64,000 nt of DNA from Anaerolineae bacterium (GTDB taxonomy: Bacteria > Chloroflexota > Anaerolineae > Aggregatilineales > Phototrophicaceae), in contig JAIOHM010000023.1 of assembly GCA_019912965.1 (NCBI GenBank), forward strand, positions 19,989-83,988, written 5' to 3'. Below are positions 26,637 to 35,457 of the stretch, in pieces; positions within the stretch are counted from its first letter, which is position 1, and each line of letters starts with the position of its first letter. Below the pieces are notes generated by a model that searched no databases, was not told the DNA's origin, and worked only from the letters and a program-made list of their open reading frames with translations. Made by a program: the position numbers and the translations under genes.

Positions 26637-27674
26637 TCAGGCTGGAAGGGCTTGGGCGATTGTGGGTATTTTGACCCAACCTGACGATTCTTGTTGAACA
26701 ATGGCGGCCATCGCATCCAGCCAAACGGGATGGTCATTCAGGCAGGGGATGAAGTGGAAATGCTGACCGCCACCTTCCTCAAATTGGTGTTTGCCTTCGT
26801 TACCGATTTCGTCCAGCGTTTCGAGACAATCGGCTGTGAAACCGGGGCAGGTCACGGCGACATTACGGATATTTTCGCGCGGTAATTGGCGGAGGGTATC
26901 TTCGGTGTAGGGTTGGAGCCACGGTTCTTTGCCAAATTGGGATTGAAAACTGACGCGCCATTCCTCATCTTTTAGCCCCAACGCATCGGCTGTGAGTTGG
27001 GCGGTTGCCTCACACTGCTGGCGGTAGGGATCGCCTTCATCCACAAAGCGTTTGGGTATCCCATGAAACGAAAACTGAATCAGATCAGGCTTTTGAGCGG
27101 TTCTTAAATCATCTTCGATGCTGGATTTCAGGGACTCAATATAATCCGGGTGGTCGTAGTACGGCGGCACGAAGCGCAGGGTGGGCATCCGGCGTTTGCG
27201 GTCAAACAACAGGTTGCCGCGCTGCCCGTTAGCGGCATCAATCACCGCATCATAAATCGAGCCCGTGGTGGCGGAGGAAAACTGGGGGAACATCGGAAAT
27301 ATGATGATGCGGTTAATGCCTTCGTCCTCGAAGGTTTGCATGGCATCCGCAATGCCGGGTTTGCCGTAACGCATTCCCAAAATGACGCGGAATTGATTGC
27401 CTAACCGTTCCTGTAACCCATCGGCTTGCGCCTGCGAATACAGCAGCAGAGGTGAACCGTTTTTTGTCCAGATGCGCTGGTATAGCCGCGCTGAACGGGC
27501 AGGACGCCGCCGCAGGACGATCAACCGCAGAATGGGCTGCCATATCAGCGGATTGATGTCCACCACACGCTTATCAGACAGGAATTGGCGCAGATAGCGG
27601 CGCAGGGCTTCAGGCGTGGGAGCATCTGGTGTGCCGAGCTGCGCTACCAGCACGCCAATCTTAACATCTGGCAT
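26637..27674 (-). CDS. hemH: Ferrochelatase
   Basis: A 345-residue enzyme that inserts Fe2+ into protoporphyrin IX or coproporphyrin III. Family motifs: VLVAQLGTPDAPTPEALRRYL, FLSDKRVVDINP, SPLLLYSQAQA, the catalytic histidine in IQFSFHGIPKRFVDEGDPY, SFQSQFGKEPWLQPYTEDTL and VTCPGFTADCLETLDEIGNE. The length is usual for soluble bacterial forms, and no C-terminal membrane segment is present. It is monocistronic on the minus strand. The region upstream shares an AAAATCT element with the PucC-like gene. Confidence 0.96.
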   Translation of the reverse strand: MPDVKIGVLVAQLGTPDAPTPEALRRYLRQFLSDKRVVDINPLIWQPILRLIVLRRRPARSARLYQRIWTKNGSPLLLYSQAQADGLQERLGNQFRVILGMRYGKPGIADAMQTFEDEGINRIIIFPMFPQFSSATTGSIYDAVIDAANGQRGNLLFDRKRRMPTLRFVPPYYDHPDYIESLKSSIEDDLRTAQKPDLIQFSFHGIPKRFVDEGDPYRQQCEATAQLTADALGLKDEEWRVSFQSQFGKEPWLQPYTEDTLRQLPRENIRNVAVTCPGFTADCLETLDEIGNEGKHQFEEGGGQHFHFIPCLNDHPVWLDAMAAIVQQESSGWVKIPTIAQALPA

Positions 27675-27739
27675 GATTCGTTTTTACCTTGTGAGCAATT
27701 GATTTTAAACAGGCGCTAACTATAACGTCGAAATCTTCT

Positions 27740-27764
27740 AAAATCTATAGATTTCTGGGTAAAT
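27740..27764 (+). repeat. AAAATCT element upstream of hemH
   Basis: The 25-base segment matches 24892-24915 at roughly 20 positions with one gap, and contains the palindrome AAATCTATAGATTT. It lies 66-90 bases upstream of the hemH start. Confidence 0.5.
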
Positions 27765-27938
27765 CTGTAAAATTTATCCGCGAATGCAGCCCATTGTTTT
27801 CTCATGGGCGGACATGCGCTGCGCTTAGTCCCGCCCCTACAGTAGTAACCACCCATATCTTCAGATCACTCTGGATTTTTGATGAAAAACCTCGTTTCGT
27901 AGGATGTGCTACAATTTAGGGAAAGCAGGAGGTATTTG

Positions 27939-28184
27939 ATGAATTCAATTATTCTGCATGGGGTGATTACGCCAGATGGTCATTTAGAAGTCACGCTGCC
28001 ATCTGATTTATCACCGGGGACAGTAGAGGTTGAAATTCGCCGCGAAGCAATCGATGGGCTTGCGCTTGGTGAAATTCTTGATTCGGATTTGGTCGGATTA
28101 TGGGCAGATCGGACTGATACTCAAGATAGTGTAATGTATGCTCGTGAACTGCGCCGACGCGCTTCTCGTCGTGATCTTAAATGA
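27939..28184 (+). CDS. VapB-like antitoxin
   Basis: An 81-residue protein. It begins NSIILHGVITPDGHLEVTLP, a short beta-rich N-terminus like the DUF2281/AbrB-type antitoxins, and ends in a basic tail (ARELRRRASRRDLK) typical of the toxin-binding region. AGGAGG lies seven bases before the ATG. The stop overlaps the start of a PIN-domain remnant by four bases (ATGA), the classic antitoxin-toxin arrangement. With its toxin deleted (next entry) it is an orphan antitoxin here. Confidence 0.75.
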   Translation: MNSIILHGVITPDGHLEVTLPSDLSPGTVEVEIRREAIDGLALGEILDSDLVGLWADRTDTQDSVMYARELRRRASRRDLK

Positions 28185-28312
28185 GCACTGCCGTTAGCCT
28201 CATCGACACCAATATTTTGATTGATGTTTCGCGGGGTTATGCCTCTCTTTATACCCGCAACACCAAAGATTTGGGTGTTTTTCCTAACGTTAAACTGGTT
28301 ATTCCCTACTAA
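28181..28312 (+). pseudogene. vapC-type PIN toxin with large internal in-frame deletion
   Basis: The reading frame is 43 codons. It opens with STAVSLIDTNILIDVSRG, the N-terminal strand of a PIN domain with the first catalytic aspartate in LIDTN. It then continues directly with LYTRNTKDLGVFPNVKLVIPY, the C-terminal strand of the same family (compare the usual LYTRNTKDF...NPY ending). The roughly 80-90 residues between, which hold the other acidic residues of the RNase site, are missing. The frame is intact across the junction near base 28237. It cannot be an active RNase; it might still fold onto the antitoxin. Confidence 0.8.
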
Positions 28313-28315
28313 CAC

Positions 28316-29947
28316 ATGTCACGTGCTGCTGCCCTTTCCAACCGCCAGATTGCCCGCGCCGCCGGGGTCGTACTCATCGGATTTCTCGCCAGCGGTGTGC
28401 TTGGCCTCGTCCGCACGGCGATTGTTTCCGCCACTTTTGGAACGAGCAATGCTTCGGACTCGTTCGGCGCGGCGCAGCGTATTCCCGAATTGATTTTCAC
28501 ACTGGTGGCGGGCGGGGCGTTAGGGTCATCGTTTATTCCGGTTTTTACGCGCTATTTACGCAATGAGGATGAACCGGGGGCATGGCGGCTGGCGAGTGCT
28601 GTCATCACACACTCATCGCTGGCGGCGGCAGTTTTGTCGTTGGTGGTGGTGGTGCTGGCTTCCCCGATTGTGGACATTGTGCTGCTGCCCGGTCGCCCGC
28701 CGGAAGTGCAGGCACTCACGGCTTCATTGATGCGAATTATGATGCTGACGCCGTTTATCTTCAGCATCAGCGGTTTGATGATGGGTATTTTGCAGGCGCA
28801 CCAGAGCTTTTTGCTGCCCGCGCTGGCGGTGGCTATGAATCCGCTAGGGCATATTTTCGGCGCGTTGGTGCTGGCTTTTATCATCCCGACGCAAGTTGGG
28901 AGTCCAGCGCAGGTTGGCGACGCGAATGTTTACGGATTGGCGTGGGGGGCGGTGTTGAGCGCGGTTTTACATCTGCTCATTCAACTACCCGGTTTACGCC
29001 GCATTCCAGCGCAGCACCTTCGCCCTTTACCGGAATGGCGTATTCCGGGCGTCCGCGAAGTGTTGATGCTGATGGGGCCGCGGGTGCTGGGATTGGGTGT
29101 GGCGCAGTTGAATTTTATCGTCAACGTCAATTTCGCCTCACGCATGATCGTTGGCAGCCAGACGGCGCTGGTCACTGCCTGGACGCTGATGTTTTTCGCG
29201 CTGGGCGTCATCGGGCAAAGCATCGGAACTGCTGTTTTTCCGTCACTGTCGATGATGGCTTCCGAAGGCGATATGGACGGCTTCAAAGACCGTCTGGCTG
29301 GCGCTTTACGGGGTGTGATGTTTCTGGCGCTGCCCGCGACAGTGGTTTTAATTAGTCTTGGTCAGCCGTTGGTATCGCTCCTGTTCGAGCGCAACCAGTG
29401 GACGGCGGAAAGCACCGCTGCGACGGCTTGGGCGCTGGCCTTTTTTGCCATTGGCGTTCCCGGTCATGCCGGACTGGAAGTGCTTTCGCGCGCTTTTTAT
29501 GCCCTGTCGGATACCCGCACGCCGGTATTCATCGGGGTGATTTCGCTGCTGTCGAATATCTTGCTCAGTGCTTTGTTTATCCAGTTCATAGGCGATCCGC
29601 AAAGTCTGGCGCGCGGGCCGTTTGCGGGTCTGGCATTAGCCAATTCGGTGACAACCCTTCTGGAAGTGCTGGTGCTGTGGTTCTTGCTCCGGCGGCGGAT
29701 TGGGAATATCAAAGATGGTTATGTGCTGGATGGAATCACCCGGACTGCGGCAGCATCGGCGGCCCTGCTGGTCGTGATTGTGATCGTAACGGCGCTGGCG
29801 AATGGACGTTTGAGTCTGGGAATCGGCGGCATGGTGGCTGGTGCATTGGGCGGGGCAGCGTTTTTGGGGACGAGTCTGATGCTAAAGATGGATGAGGTAC
29901 AGTCGGTATTGGGCGCAGTTTTACGCAGGTTTAAGCGATCATCATGA
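28316..29947 (+). CDS. murJ: Lipid II flippase MurJ
   Basis: A 543-residue polytopic protein of the MVF/MOP superfamily with about 14 helices. Signature segments are SGVLGLVRTAIVSATFG, ASDSFGAAQRIPELIFTLVA, GALGSSFIPVFTRYL and SRAFYALSDTRTPVFIG. MurJ moves lipid II across the cytoplasmic membrane for peptidoglycan synthesis. The start is three bases after the vapC remnant stop, with no clear ribosome site, so it may rely on coupling. Its stop overlaps the next ATG (ATGA). Confidence 0.92.
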   Translation: MSRAAALSNRQIARAAGVVLIGFLASGVLGLVRTAIVSATFGTSNASDSFGAAQRIPELIFTLVAGGALGSSFIPVFTRYLRNEDEPGAWRLASAVITHSSLAAAVLSLVVVVLASPIVDIVLLPGRPPEVQALTASLMRIMMLTPFIFSISGLMMGILQAHQSFLLPALAVAMNPLGHIFGALVLAFIIPTQVGSPAQVGDANVYGLAWGAVLSAVLHLLIQLPGLRRIPAQHLRPLPEWRIPGVREVLMLMGPRVLGLGVAQLNFIVNVNFASRMIVGSQTALVTAWTLMFFALGVIGQSIGTAVFPSLSMMASEGDMDGFKDRLAGALRGVMFLALPATVVLISLGQPLVSLLFERNQWTAESTAATAWALAFFAIGVPGHAGLEVLSRAFYALSDTRTPVFIGVISLLSNILLSALFIQFIGDPQSLARGPFAGLALANSVTTLLEVLVLWFLLRRRIGNIKDGYVLDGITRTAAASAALLVVIVIVTALANGRLSLGIGGMVAGALGGAAFLGTSLMLKMDEVQSVLGAVLRRFKRSS

Positions 29948-30771
29948 AAACATCTCTCGAACCCCTTGTGGTTTTACCCCAATTTCAGGATATGCAGGTT
30001 GCGCTGCTGGATGTGCTCAAATCGTTGTCACCGGAGGATTGGAATCGCCCAACAGCCTGTGAAGGTTGGTCGGTGAAAGATGTAGCACAGCATCTTTGGG
30101 GCGATACTGTCGGTATTCTTTCTGGTGTACGGGATGGGATGAGCGTGTTTTCCGGCGGAACGTGGTCGGAATTGGTGGCGTTCATCAATCAACATAACGA
30201 TTTGTGGGTAAAGGCAACCCGGCGCATCAGCACGCCGATGCTCTGCACCCTGTTGGAATTCACCAGTACCGAACTGCTTAATTATTTTCAGACACTTGAT
30301 CCTTTTGCCCCCGGCGTTCCGATTTCATGGGCAGGGGATGGCCCAGCGCCCAATTGGATGGAAATTGCCCGCGAATACACCGAATTCTGGATGCATCAGC
30401 AGCATATTCGGGATGCTATCAATAGGCCGGGATTGAAGGAACGTCGCTTTTTCAATCCGGTGCTGCAAGCCTTTATCCGTGCGCTGCCTGTAACCTTCCG
30501 CAGTACATCCGCGCCATTGGATACGCTGGTAAAATTGGTGATTTCGGGCGAGGCCGGGGATGAATGGCATCTTGTACGCGAGGCGAACGGGTGGATGATC
30601 TACAAACACACTGATCTTCAACCCTCTAGCACGGTGACGATGGATGCTGAAACCGCTTGGCGTCTGTTCACAAAAGGCATCAGCCGGGAAGCGGCGCAGG
30701 CGCATACATCAATAGAAGGTGATAGGCTATTAGGAATGCGCGTGTTGGAAACCGTTTCGATTATTGCTTGA
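29944..30771 (+). CDS. DinB/maleylpyruvate-isomerase-type (mycothiol-dependent-like) protein
   Basis: A 275-residue protein with the four-helix MDMPI N-terminal domain: LLDVLKSLSPEDWNRPT, CEGWSVKDVAQHLWGD with a candidate metal histidine, and later EFWMHQQHIRDAI with the second His cluster. The C-terminal part resembles the SCP2-like MDMPI C domain. The family includes mycothiol-dependent maleylpyruvate isomerase and many uncharacterised thiol-dependent enzymes; the thiol used here is unknown. It overlaps murJ by four bases and is followed closely by an MBL-fold gene. Confidence 0.8.
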   Translation: MKTSLEPLVVLPQFQDMQVALLDVLKSLSPEDWNRPTACEGWSVKDVAQHLWGDTVGILSGVRDGMSVFSGGTWSELVAFINQHNDLWVKATRRISTPMLCTLLEFTSTELLNYFQTLDPFAPGVPISWAGDGPAPNWMEIAREYTEFWMHQQHIRDAINRPGLKERRFFNPVLQAFIRALPVTFRSTSAPLDTLVKLVISGEAGDEWHLVREANGWMIYKHTDLQPSSTVTMDAETAWRLFTKGISREAAQAHTSIEGDRLLGMRVLETVSIIA

Positions 30772-30782
30772 GGAGATGGAAC

Positions 30783-31583
30783 ATGATTGGCGATGCGTAC
30801 CAGCTTGAAGATGACGATTTCCACGTGACGATTCTGTGCGATGCTGACCAGAATAGAGATCCACGAACGCTTTTTACATCTGTTCTGCCAGAAGCATTGG
30901 AACGTGCCGCACAATCTGAAAATTTTCAAATTGACGCTGTTCCTTTCTCGATGAACATCCTCCTCATCCAAACCCCACAGCATAAGGTTCTGGTTGATAC
31001 TGGCTTGGGAAGCGGGACTCTGCTGAAAACTCTGGAACAGATCGGCGTTCGGCCCGAATCGATTGACCGGGTGATTATCACGCATGGGCACGGTGACCAC
31101 ATCGGCGGCATCATGGGCGAAAATGGCCTGAACTTCCCTAATGCCCGTTACACTTTCTGGAAATCTGAATGGGACTATTGGTTTACAGAAGCCCAGAAGG
31201 GTGATGAAACCCATCCTGCCCGCCGTAACCTGTTCCCTATTCAGGATCGTGTGGATTTTATTGACACGGAATCTGAAATTCTGCCGGGTGTATCCGCTGT
31301 ATCCGCGCCGGGACATACTCTCGGCCAGATGGGGCTGCTGATCGAACATGGTGTCCTTCGCTTGCTCCACATTGCTGATGCCGCCCATACGCATTTTCAG
31401 GTTGTGCATCCCGATTGGTCGCCGCGTTTTGATATGCAGCCAGATGTGAGCGCCAAAACACGCAAGGCTTTGTTTGAACGGGCTGCCGATCAAAATCTGC
31501 TCCTGACCGCTTATCATTTCCCCTTTCCCGGTTTGGGGCGTATCAGTCGTGACGGGGAAAATCTGAAGTGGACATCTGTCTAA
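30783..31583 (+). CDS. Metallo-beta-lactamase-fold hydrolase
   Basis: A 266-residue enzyme with the zinc motif H-x-H-x-D-H in VIITHGHGDHIGG, a further histidine in SAPGHTLGQMG, an aspartate in LHIADAAH and a C-terminal histidine in LTAYHFPFPGLG. These make the full di-zinc set of the MBL superfamily, closest in layout to lactonase-like members. The substrate is unknown. The ATG at 30783 has GAGGAGA eight bases upstream. It is cotranscribed with the DinB-type gene (11 bases apart). Confidence 0.88.
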   Translation: MIGDAYQLEDDDFHVTILCDADQNRDPRTLFTSVLPEALERAAQSENFQIDAVPFSMNILLIQTPQHKVLVDTGLGSGTLLKTLEQIGVRPESIDRVIITHGHGDHIGGIMGENGLNFPNARYTFWKSEWDYWFTEAQKGDETHPARRNLFPIQDRVDFIDTESEILPGVSAVSAPGHTLGQMGLLIEHGVLRLLHIADAAHTHFQVVHPDWSPRFDMQPDVSAKTRKALFERAADQNLLLTAYHFPFPGLGRISRDGENLKWTSV

Positions 31584-31603
31584 ACAGTTGAATTGGATGA
31601 AGC

Positions 31604-32035
31604 ATGAGCCACAATCCAGAAGAACGATTTAAAATTTCGTGGTATAACCCCGAACAGACGATTTTGATATGCGATGTAACCGCCCGCTGGCAGTGGGACG
31701 AAGCACGGAATGTCATCAAATCCATGAACGACCACTGCTCTACCGTCAATCATGGGGTCTACAGCGTGTTCAATTTCCATGAACATACCTCACTGATGCC
31801 GCAGGGTGGCAGCGCAATCGCTAATCTCCGCGCCTTGATTGATACCGGACACCCCAACGATGAACTGATTATCTTTGTGGGCATCAGCAATCTGGTGACA
31901 ACCTTCATCAGCATCGCTGGTCAGGTTTACGGGATGCGAAATCTGCTGTCTAAATTTCGATTTGTCCCCACGATGGATGAGGCGATGGCAGAAATCCAGA
32001 AGCACAGGGCCGGGAAAATCAAAGAAAAGCCATAG
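31604..32035 (+). CDS. Small STAS/SpoIIAA-like hypothetical protein
   Basis: A 143-residue cytoplasmic protein. The alternating pattern (ILICDVTARWQWDEARNVI, VYSVFNFHEH, DELIIFVGISNLVTTFISI, FVPTMDEAMAEIQKHR) looks like a STAS or SpoIIAA-like alpha/beta fold, judged from pattern only. The N-terminal part resembles uncharacterised Chloroflexota proteins that bind near membranes, but no residue is diagnostic. It starts 20 bases after the MBL gene and ends before a strong bidirectional hairpin. Confidence 0.6.
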   Translation: MSHNPEERFKISWYNPEQTILICDVTARWQWDEARNVIKSMNDHCSTVNHGVYSVFNFHEHTSLMPQGGSAIANLRALIDTGHPNDELIIFVGISNLVTTFISIAGQVYGMRNLLSKFRFVPTMDEAMAEIQKHRAGKIKEKP

Positions 32036-32088
32036 GCTGTTGAACGTGCATCCCATGGCTTTACAAACGGCAATGTAACGGAAAATAA

Positions 32089-32120
32089 CCCAATTATCCC
32101 AAATTTGGGAAATAATTGGG
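32089..32120. terminator. Bidirectional hairpin between convergent genes
   Basis: The CCCAATTAT/ATAATTGGG arms plus an inner CCCAAA/TTTGGG pair make one long stem with a two-base bulge, centred in the 97 bases between convergent stops. AAAAG follows on the plus strand. Confidence 0.7.
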
Positions 32121-32132
32121 AAAAGAATGTCA

Positions 32133-33662
32133 TCATTGAACGCTAAAAGCGCACGTTCCGTTTTCTGTCAGGCGTTCCGTTTCCGGCCCATACTCCTGTA
32201 ATCCATCGCTGATGGCTTCCGTCCACGTTAATTCATAGCTGATGGTATGTTCACCTGCCGCCAGCGTTTGCCCCAATGGTGTGTACCAATACATGGTTGG
32301 ATAACCGCTATCAACCGTGCTGTTTTCCACCTGAGTTACGAGTGACCATCCGGCTAAAGACGTTCCATCCAATGTGACTTCATACTGTGCCGCAAATAGA
32401 TGATCGCGCAGCAAATCGAAAGTCGTTGCATACCAACTCCACACAACCCCAATGGTTTGACCGCTGGCGACGGTTGGCGCGGCCTCGCCGAGTGAATCAC
32501 AGTAAGCAACCAGATTCATATTGCTCAGGCTGCGGGCTTGTTCCGGCGTAGGTAATTTGCCCTGCAAACTGTACAGCCGCAGATAAGGGGCATTGACGCT
32601 TCGCACTGCCAGCACGGTTCCATCCGGGCTGAAGGCAGTTTTGACAGCGCCATCAACTGGAATCGAGGCGGCTAATGCCTGCGCGGAAGGTTCGCCCGCC
32701 GCCCGCTGTTGAATGGCGACCACATCCCATAATTCAACCTGATTGGTGGTGTTGGTGGTTGCCAAAAGTGTCCCGTTAGCGTTGAACATCGCGCTGAAAA
32801 AGTTTGTATCCGGGTTGGTGAGGGGAATGGACGCGATCTCGTTCCCGGTTTGCAGGTCGGTCAGTTTGAGCGTCCGATCATAATGGTGATAGGCGATCAA
32901 TTCGCGTTCAGTGTTGACGGTCATTCGGTTAGGGCGTTCGCCACCCCCTCCGCCGCTGGTTGGCGGATTGCGCGAAAGTTCCAGGCGCGCGGCGTTATCG
33001 TCCACGCCCCATAGATAAATATTGCTCATGATGCCCATGAAGGCGATTTCGTTCTCGCCAGTGAAGGCGATGCTTTCCGACGAGCCGACGTTCACCTGTC
33101 TGCCGGATTCGGCTCGACCTTCGGCAACATTCCAGATTCCCGACCAGCCATCATCATCCAGATAGGCCAGCAATCGACTGTCCGGGCTGAAGGCAATATT
33201 CACCGCAGGAACAACCGTTGGCAGTTCTACCGGAATGTAACCGCCGTTTACCTGCTCCCAGAGACGGAGTTGAGCCTGTCGCGCTGCCGAAATATAAACT
33301 GCCCCGGCCAGATATTTGCCATCCGGGCTGAACGCCAGATTTTCGACGATGCCGCCGCTGGGGAACGCCTCCGGCAGGGCGGCTAAATTCGCTGTTTCAT
33401 ACAGCAGAATATTTTGTCCTTGATAGGCGACGGGTGGACGATACCCGCCTGTCGATTCGTCGGGAGTTTCTCGTGGATAAATCGCCGCTGCCAGCACGGC
33501 TGAATCCGGACTCCACGCAACAGCGGTTACATTCGGTGAGCGTAGTTCGGCTATCAATGTCAGTGCAGGAACGTTGGACGCTGACAACTGTAAATCATCC
33601 TGCCCGTGTGCAGTGGTGTAGGTCAAGAGCAGCAGGCAGCACAACAACATCAGTTTCCGCAT
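32133..33662 (-). CDS. Exported WD40 protein with C-terminal sandwich domain
   Basis: A 509-residue protein with signal peptide RKLMLLCCLLLLTYTTAHG. Blades are marked by WSPDSAVLAAA, FSPDGKYLAGA, FSPDSRLLAYL, FTGENEIAFMG, FNANGTLLATT and FSPDGTVLAVR. After residue about 390, a separate beta domain with two cysteines (VAYCDSLG and NGTCAFSV) may be closed by a disulfide. The start lies directly after the xseB stop (TAA then ATG, no gap), so it shares the exonuclease operon although the function appears unrelated. A glycine-rich loop (TSGGGGGERPN) interrupts one blade. Confidence 0.82.
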   Translation of the reverse strand: MRKLMLLCCLLLLTYTTAHGQDDLQLSASNVPALTLIAELRSPNVTAVAWSPDSAVLAAAIYPRETPDESTGGYRPPVAYQGQNILLYETANLAALPEAFPSGGIVENLAFSPDGKYLAGAVYISAARQAQLRLWEQVNGGYIPVELPTVVPAVNIAFSPDSRLLAYLDDDGWSGIWNVAEGRAESGRQVNVGSSESIAFTGENEIAFMGIMSNIYLWGVDDNAARLELSRNPPTSGGGGGERPNRMTVNTERELIAYHHYDRTLKLTDLQTGNEIASIPLTNPDTNFFSAMFNANGTLLATTNTTNQVELWDVVAIQQRAAGEPSAQALAASIPVDGAVKTAFSPDGTVLAVRSVNAPYLRLYSLQGKLPTPEQARSLSNMNLVAYCDSLGEAAPTVASGQTIGVVWSWYATTFDLLRDHLFAAQYEVTLDGTSLAGWSLVTQVENSTVDSGYPTMYWYTPLGQTLAAGEHTISYELTWTEAISDGLQEYGPETERLTENGTCAFSVQ

Positions 33663-33878
33663 TTAATTGATCGCCTCTATCTTTCCGTCGCCCGAAAGCT
33701 GGTTCACACGCAGTTCGGCTTTATCCAGTAAGGTTTGGCAGTGGTCGGAAAGCTGCCGCCCACGCTCAAACAGCGTCACCGATTCTTCCAGCGGCAGTTC
33801 GCCGGATTCGAGTTTGCTGATGATGCTTTCCAGTTCGGCATAAGCCGTCTCAAAAGAGAGTTCGTTTATAGCGTTCAT
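33663..33878 (-). CDS. xseB: Exodeoxyribonuclease VII small subunit
   Basis: A 71-residue helical protein with the family core LSFETAYAELESIISKLESGELPLEESVTLFERG (residues about 6-39). XseB subunits assemble around XseA in ExoVII, which degrades single-stranded DNA. The ATG at 33878 has AAGGA upstream; the earlier in-frame start is rejected. The gene overlaps the end of xseA by 29 bases. Confidence 0.93.
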   Translation of the reverse strand: MNAINELSFETAYAELESIISKLESGELPLEESVTLFERGRQLSDHCQTLLDKAELRVNQLSGDGKIEAIN

Positions 33879-35076
33879 GTGTATCCTTATCTTCAACCCG
33901 CGCTTTTAAATCGCCGTCGTGAAATTGAACTGTAATCCCCACACCGGGTTTGACGCCTTTGGCTTCGCCGAGCCGTTCCCCATCTTCGCTGCGGTAGACG
34001 ATGGCATAACCGCGTTTCAAAATCGAGCGTGGATCAGCGGCTTTGAGGGCTGCATCCCGCGCATCCAATCGCTCGCGCAAACGCCCAATCTGCGTTTTTT
34101 GCAGGCTGATGATACGGGTATTCCAATCGTCCACACGCTGGCGTAAATTGCGGATACGGCTGGTGGGTGAAATGTGTCCCATCGTGCGCCGCGAAGCCGA
34201 TAGATTCGCCCGCAGATTAAACAGGGTGTTATCCATCAGGGTATGCAGTGTATCGGTCAAATCGCGCACCCCGGCGCGTAAATCGGCGCTGTCAGGTGTG
34301 GCGAGTTCAGCGGCAGCGGAAGGTGTCGGCGCGCGTAAATCCGAGACAAAATCAGCGATGGTGAAATCGGTTTCGTGCCCAACCCCGGTGATGGTCGGGA
34401 TGCGGCTGTTCGCAATTGCCCGCGCGACCCGTTCATCATTGAATGCCCATAAATCCTCGATGCTGCCACCGCCCCGGCACACCAAAATCACATCCACTTG
34501 TGTATATTGGTTCAGCCGTTCAATGGCCTTGACGATCTGGGGCGGGGCATCCGCGCCCTGTACCATTGTGGCGCTCAGGATGACGGTTGCCAGCGGGAAA
34601 CGCCGCCGCAGCACATTCTGAATATCCTGAAAAGCGGCTGCATCGGCTGAGGTGACGACACCGATTTGCTTGGGAAAGGTCGGGATTGGGCGTTTGCGGA
34701 AGGGATCGAATAAACCTTCGGCTTGGAGTTTGGCCTTCAACTGCTCAAACTGCGCGTACAGATCGCCCATGCCAACCGGACGCACTTGGTCAGCGTAAAG
34801 CTGGTAAACCCCTTGCGCGTCGTACACACTCACCCGCCCATGCACCAGAATCGCATCGCCATCCTGCGGGGAGACGGTCTGCCGTTCGGCGCTGGAACGC
34901 CACATCACACATTTGAGTTGGGACTGGCTGTCCTTGAGTGTGAAATACCAGTGGCCGGAAGCCGCCCGCCGCATATTCGAGACTTCGCCCTGTACCCACA
35001 CATCCTGTAAGTTTTCGTTCACATCGAACATTTCGCGGATGTAGGTGGTCAGTTCGGCAACCGAGTAATTTTCCAA
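33850..35076 (-). CDS. xseA: Exodeoxyribonuclease VII large subunit
   Basis: A 408-residue nuclease subunit. An N-terminal OB fold (VWVQGEVSNMRRAASGHWYFTL) is followed by the catalytic domain with IGVVTSADAAAFQDI, VILVCRGGGSIEDLWAFNDE and GVGHETDFTIADFVSDLRAPTPSAAAE, then a coiled coil and a C-terminal cap containing DPRSILKRGYAI. All conserved residues around GHETD are present. The TTG start at 35076 has AAGGAA upstream. It is the first gene of the xseA-xseB-WD40 run. Confidence 0.95.
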   Translation of the reverse strand: MENYSVAELTTYIREMFDVNENLQDVWVQGEVSNMRRAASGHWYFTLKDSQSQLKCVMWRSSAERQTVSPQDGDAILVHGRVSVYDAQGVYQLYADQVRPVGMGDLYAQFEQLKAKLQAEGLFDPFRKRPIPTFPKQIGVVTSADAAAFQDIQNVLRRRFPLATVILSATMVQGADAPPQIVKAIERLNQYTQVDVILVCRGGGSIEDLWAFNDERVARAIANSRIPTITGVGHETDFTIADFVSDLRAPTPSAAAELATPDSADLRAGVRDLTDTLHTLMDNTLFNLRANLSASRRTMGHISPTSRIRNLRQRVDDWNTRIISLQKTQIGRLRERLDARDAALKAADPRSILKRGYAIVYRSEDGERLGEAKGVKPGVGITVQFHDGDLKARVEDKDTHERYKRTLF

Positions 35077-35087
35077 TGGAAATTCCT

Positions 35088-35115
35088 TTGATCTACGCGC
35101 CTCTCATTATACAAT
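35088..35115 (+). promoter_or_regulatory. Overlapping divergent promoter region
   Basis: Plus strand: TTGATC (35088-35093), 16 bases, TACAAT (35110-35115). On the minus strand ATTATA at 35106-35111 gives a perfect TATAAT for xseA, with only a weak -35. The two -10 boxes overlap, so the two genes may compete for polymerase. Confidence 0.45.
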
Positions 35116-35154
35116 AGCCCTGTTTTGCCGAAAGAACCGAACAAGAGGAACAGC

Positions 35155-35445
35155 ATGGCCTTTCTGAATGCCGATCAACGTCAAAAACTCGCTAATGATC
35201 TCAAAGAACTGAAATTTAATCAGGCCAAAGGTCGGGTACGCGGGATGGACGCCGCCAGCCGTTTGGCCTATTACCGCAATTCACAGGGCGTCGGGCGCTG
35301 GCTGACGCGCTACGATCTGCCCACACTCGGTACGCGTGTGACGCTGGTGGAAACCAACGGTGTAAAGTCCAAAGACGGCAAACTGCGTTCCGAATTTGGC
35401 TTTTCGGAAGTGATTGTTGAAGCCCTTCCCGGCAACAATAGCTAA
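35155..35445 (+). CDS. Small conserved-type hypothetical protein
   Basis: A 96-residue basic protein beginning AFLNADQRQKLANDLKELKF. It is helical at the N-terminus, then a beta-rich segment GTRVTLVETNGVKSKDGK. No transmembrane segment or known motif is visible. The ATG at 35155 follows AGAGGAACAGC; an earlier in-frame ATG 30 bases upstream lies close to the promoter and is unlikely. It is divergent from xseA. The function is unknown. Confidence 0.65.
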   Translation: MAFLNADQRQKLANDLKELKFNQAKGRVRGMDAASRLAYYRNSQGVGRWLTRYDLPTLGTRVTLVETNGVKSKDGKLRSEFGFSEVIVEALPGNNS

Positions 35446-35457
35446 TCCATCGGCAGA

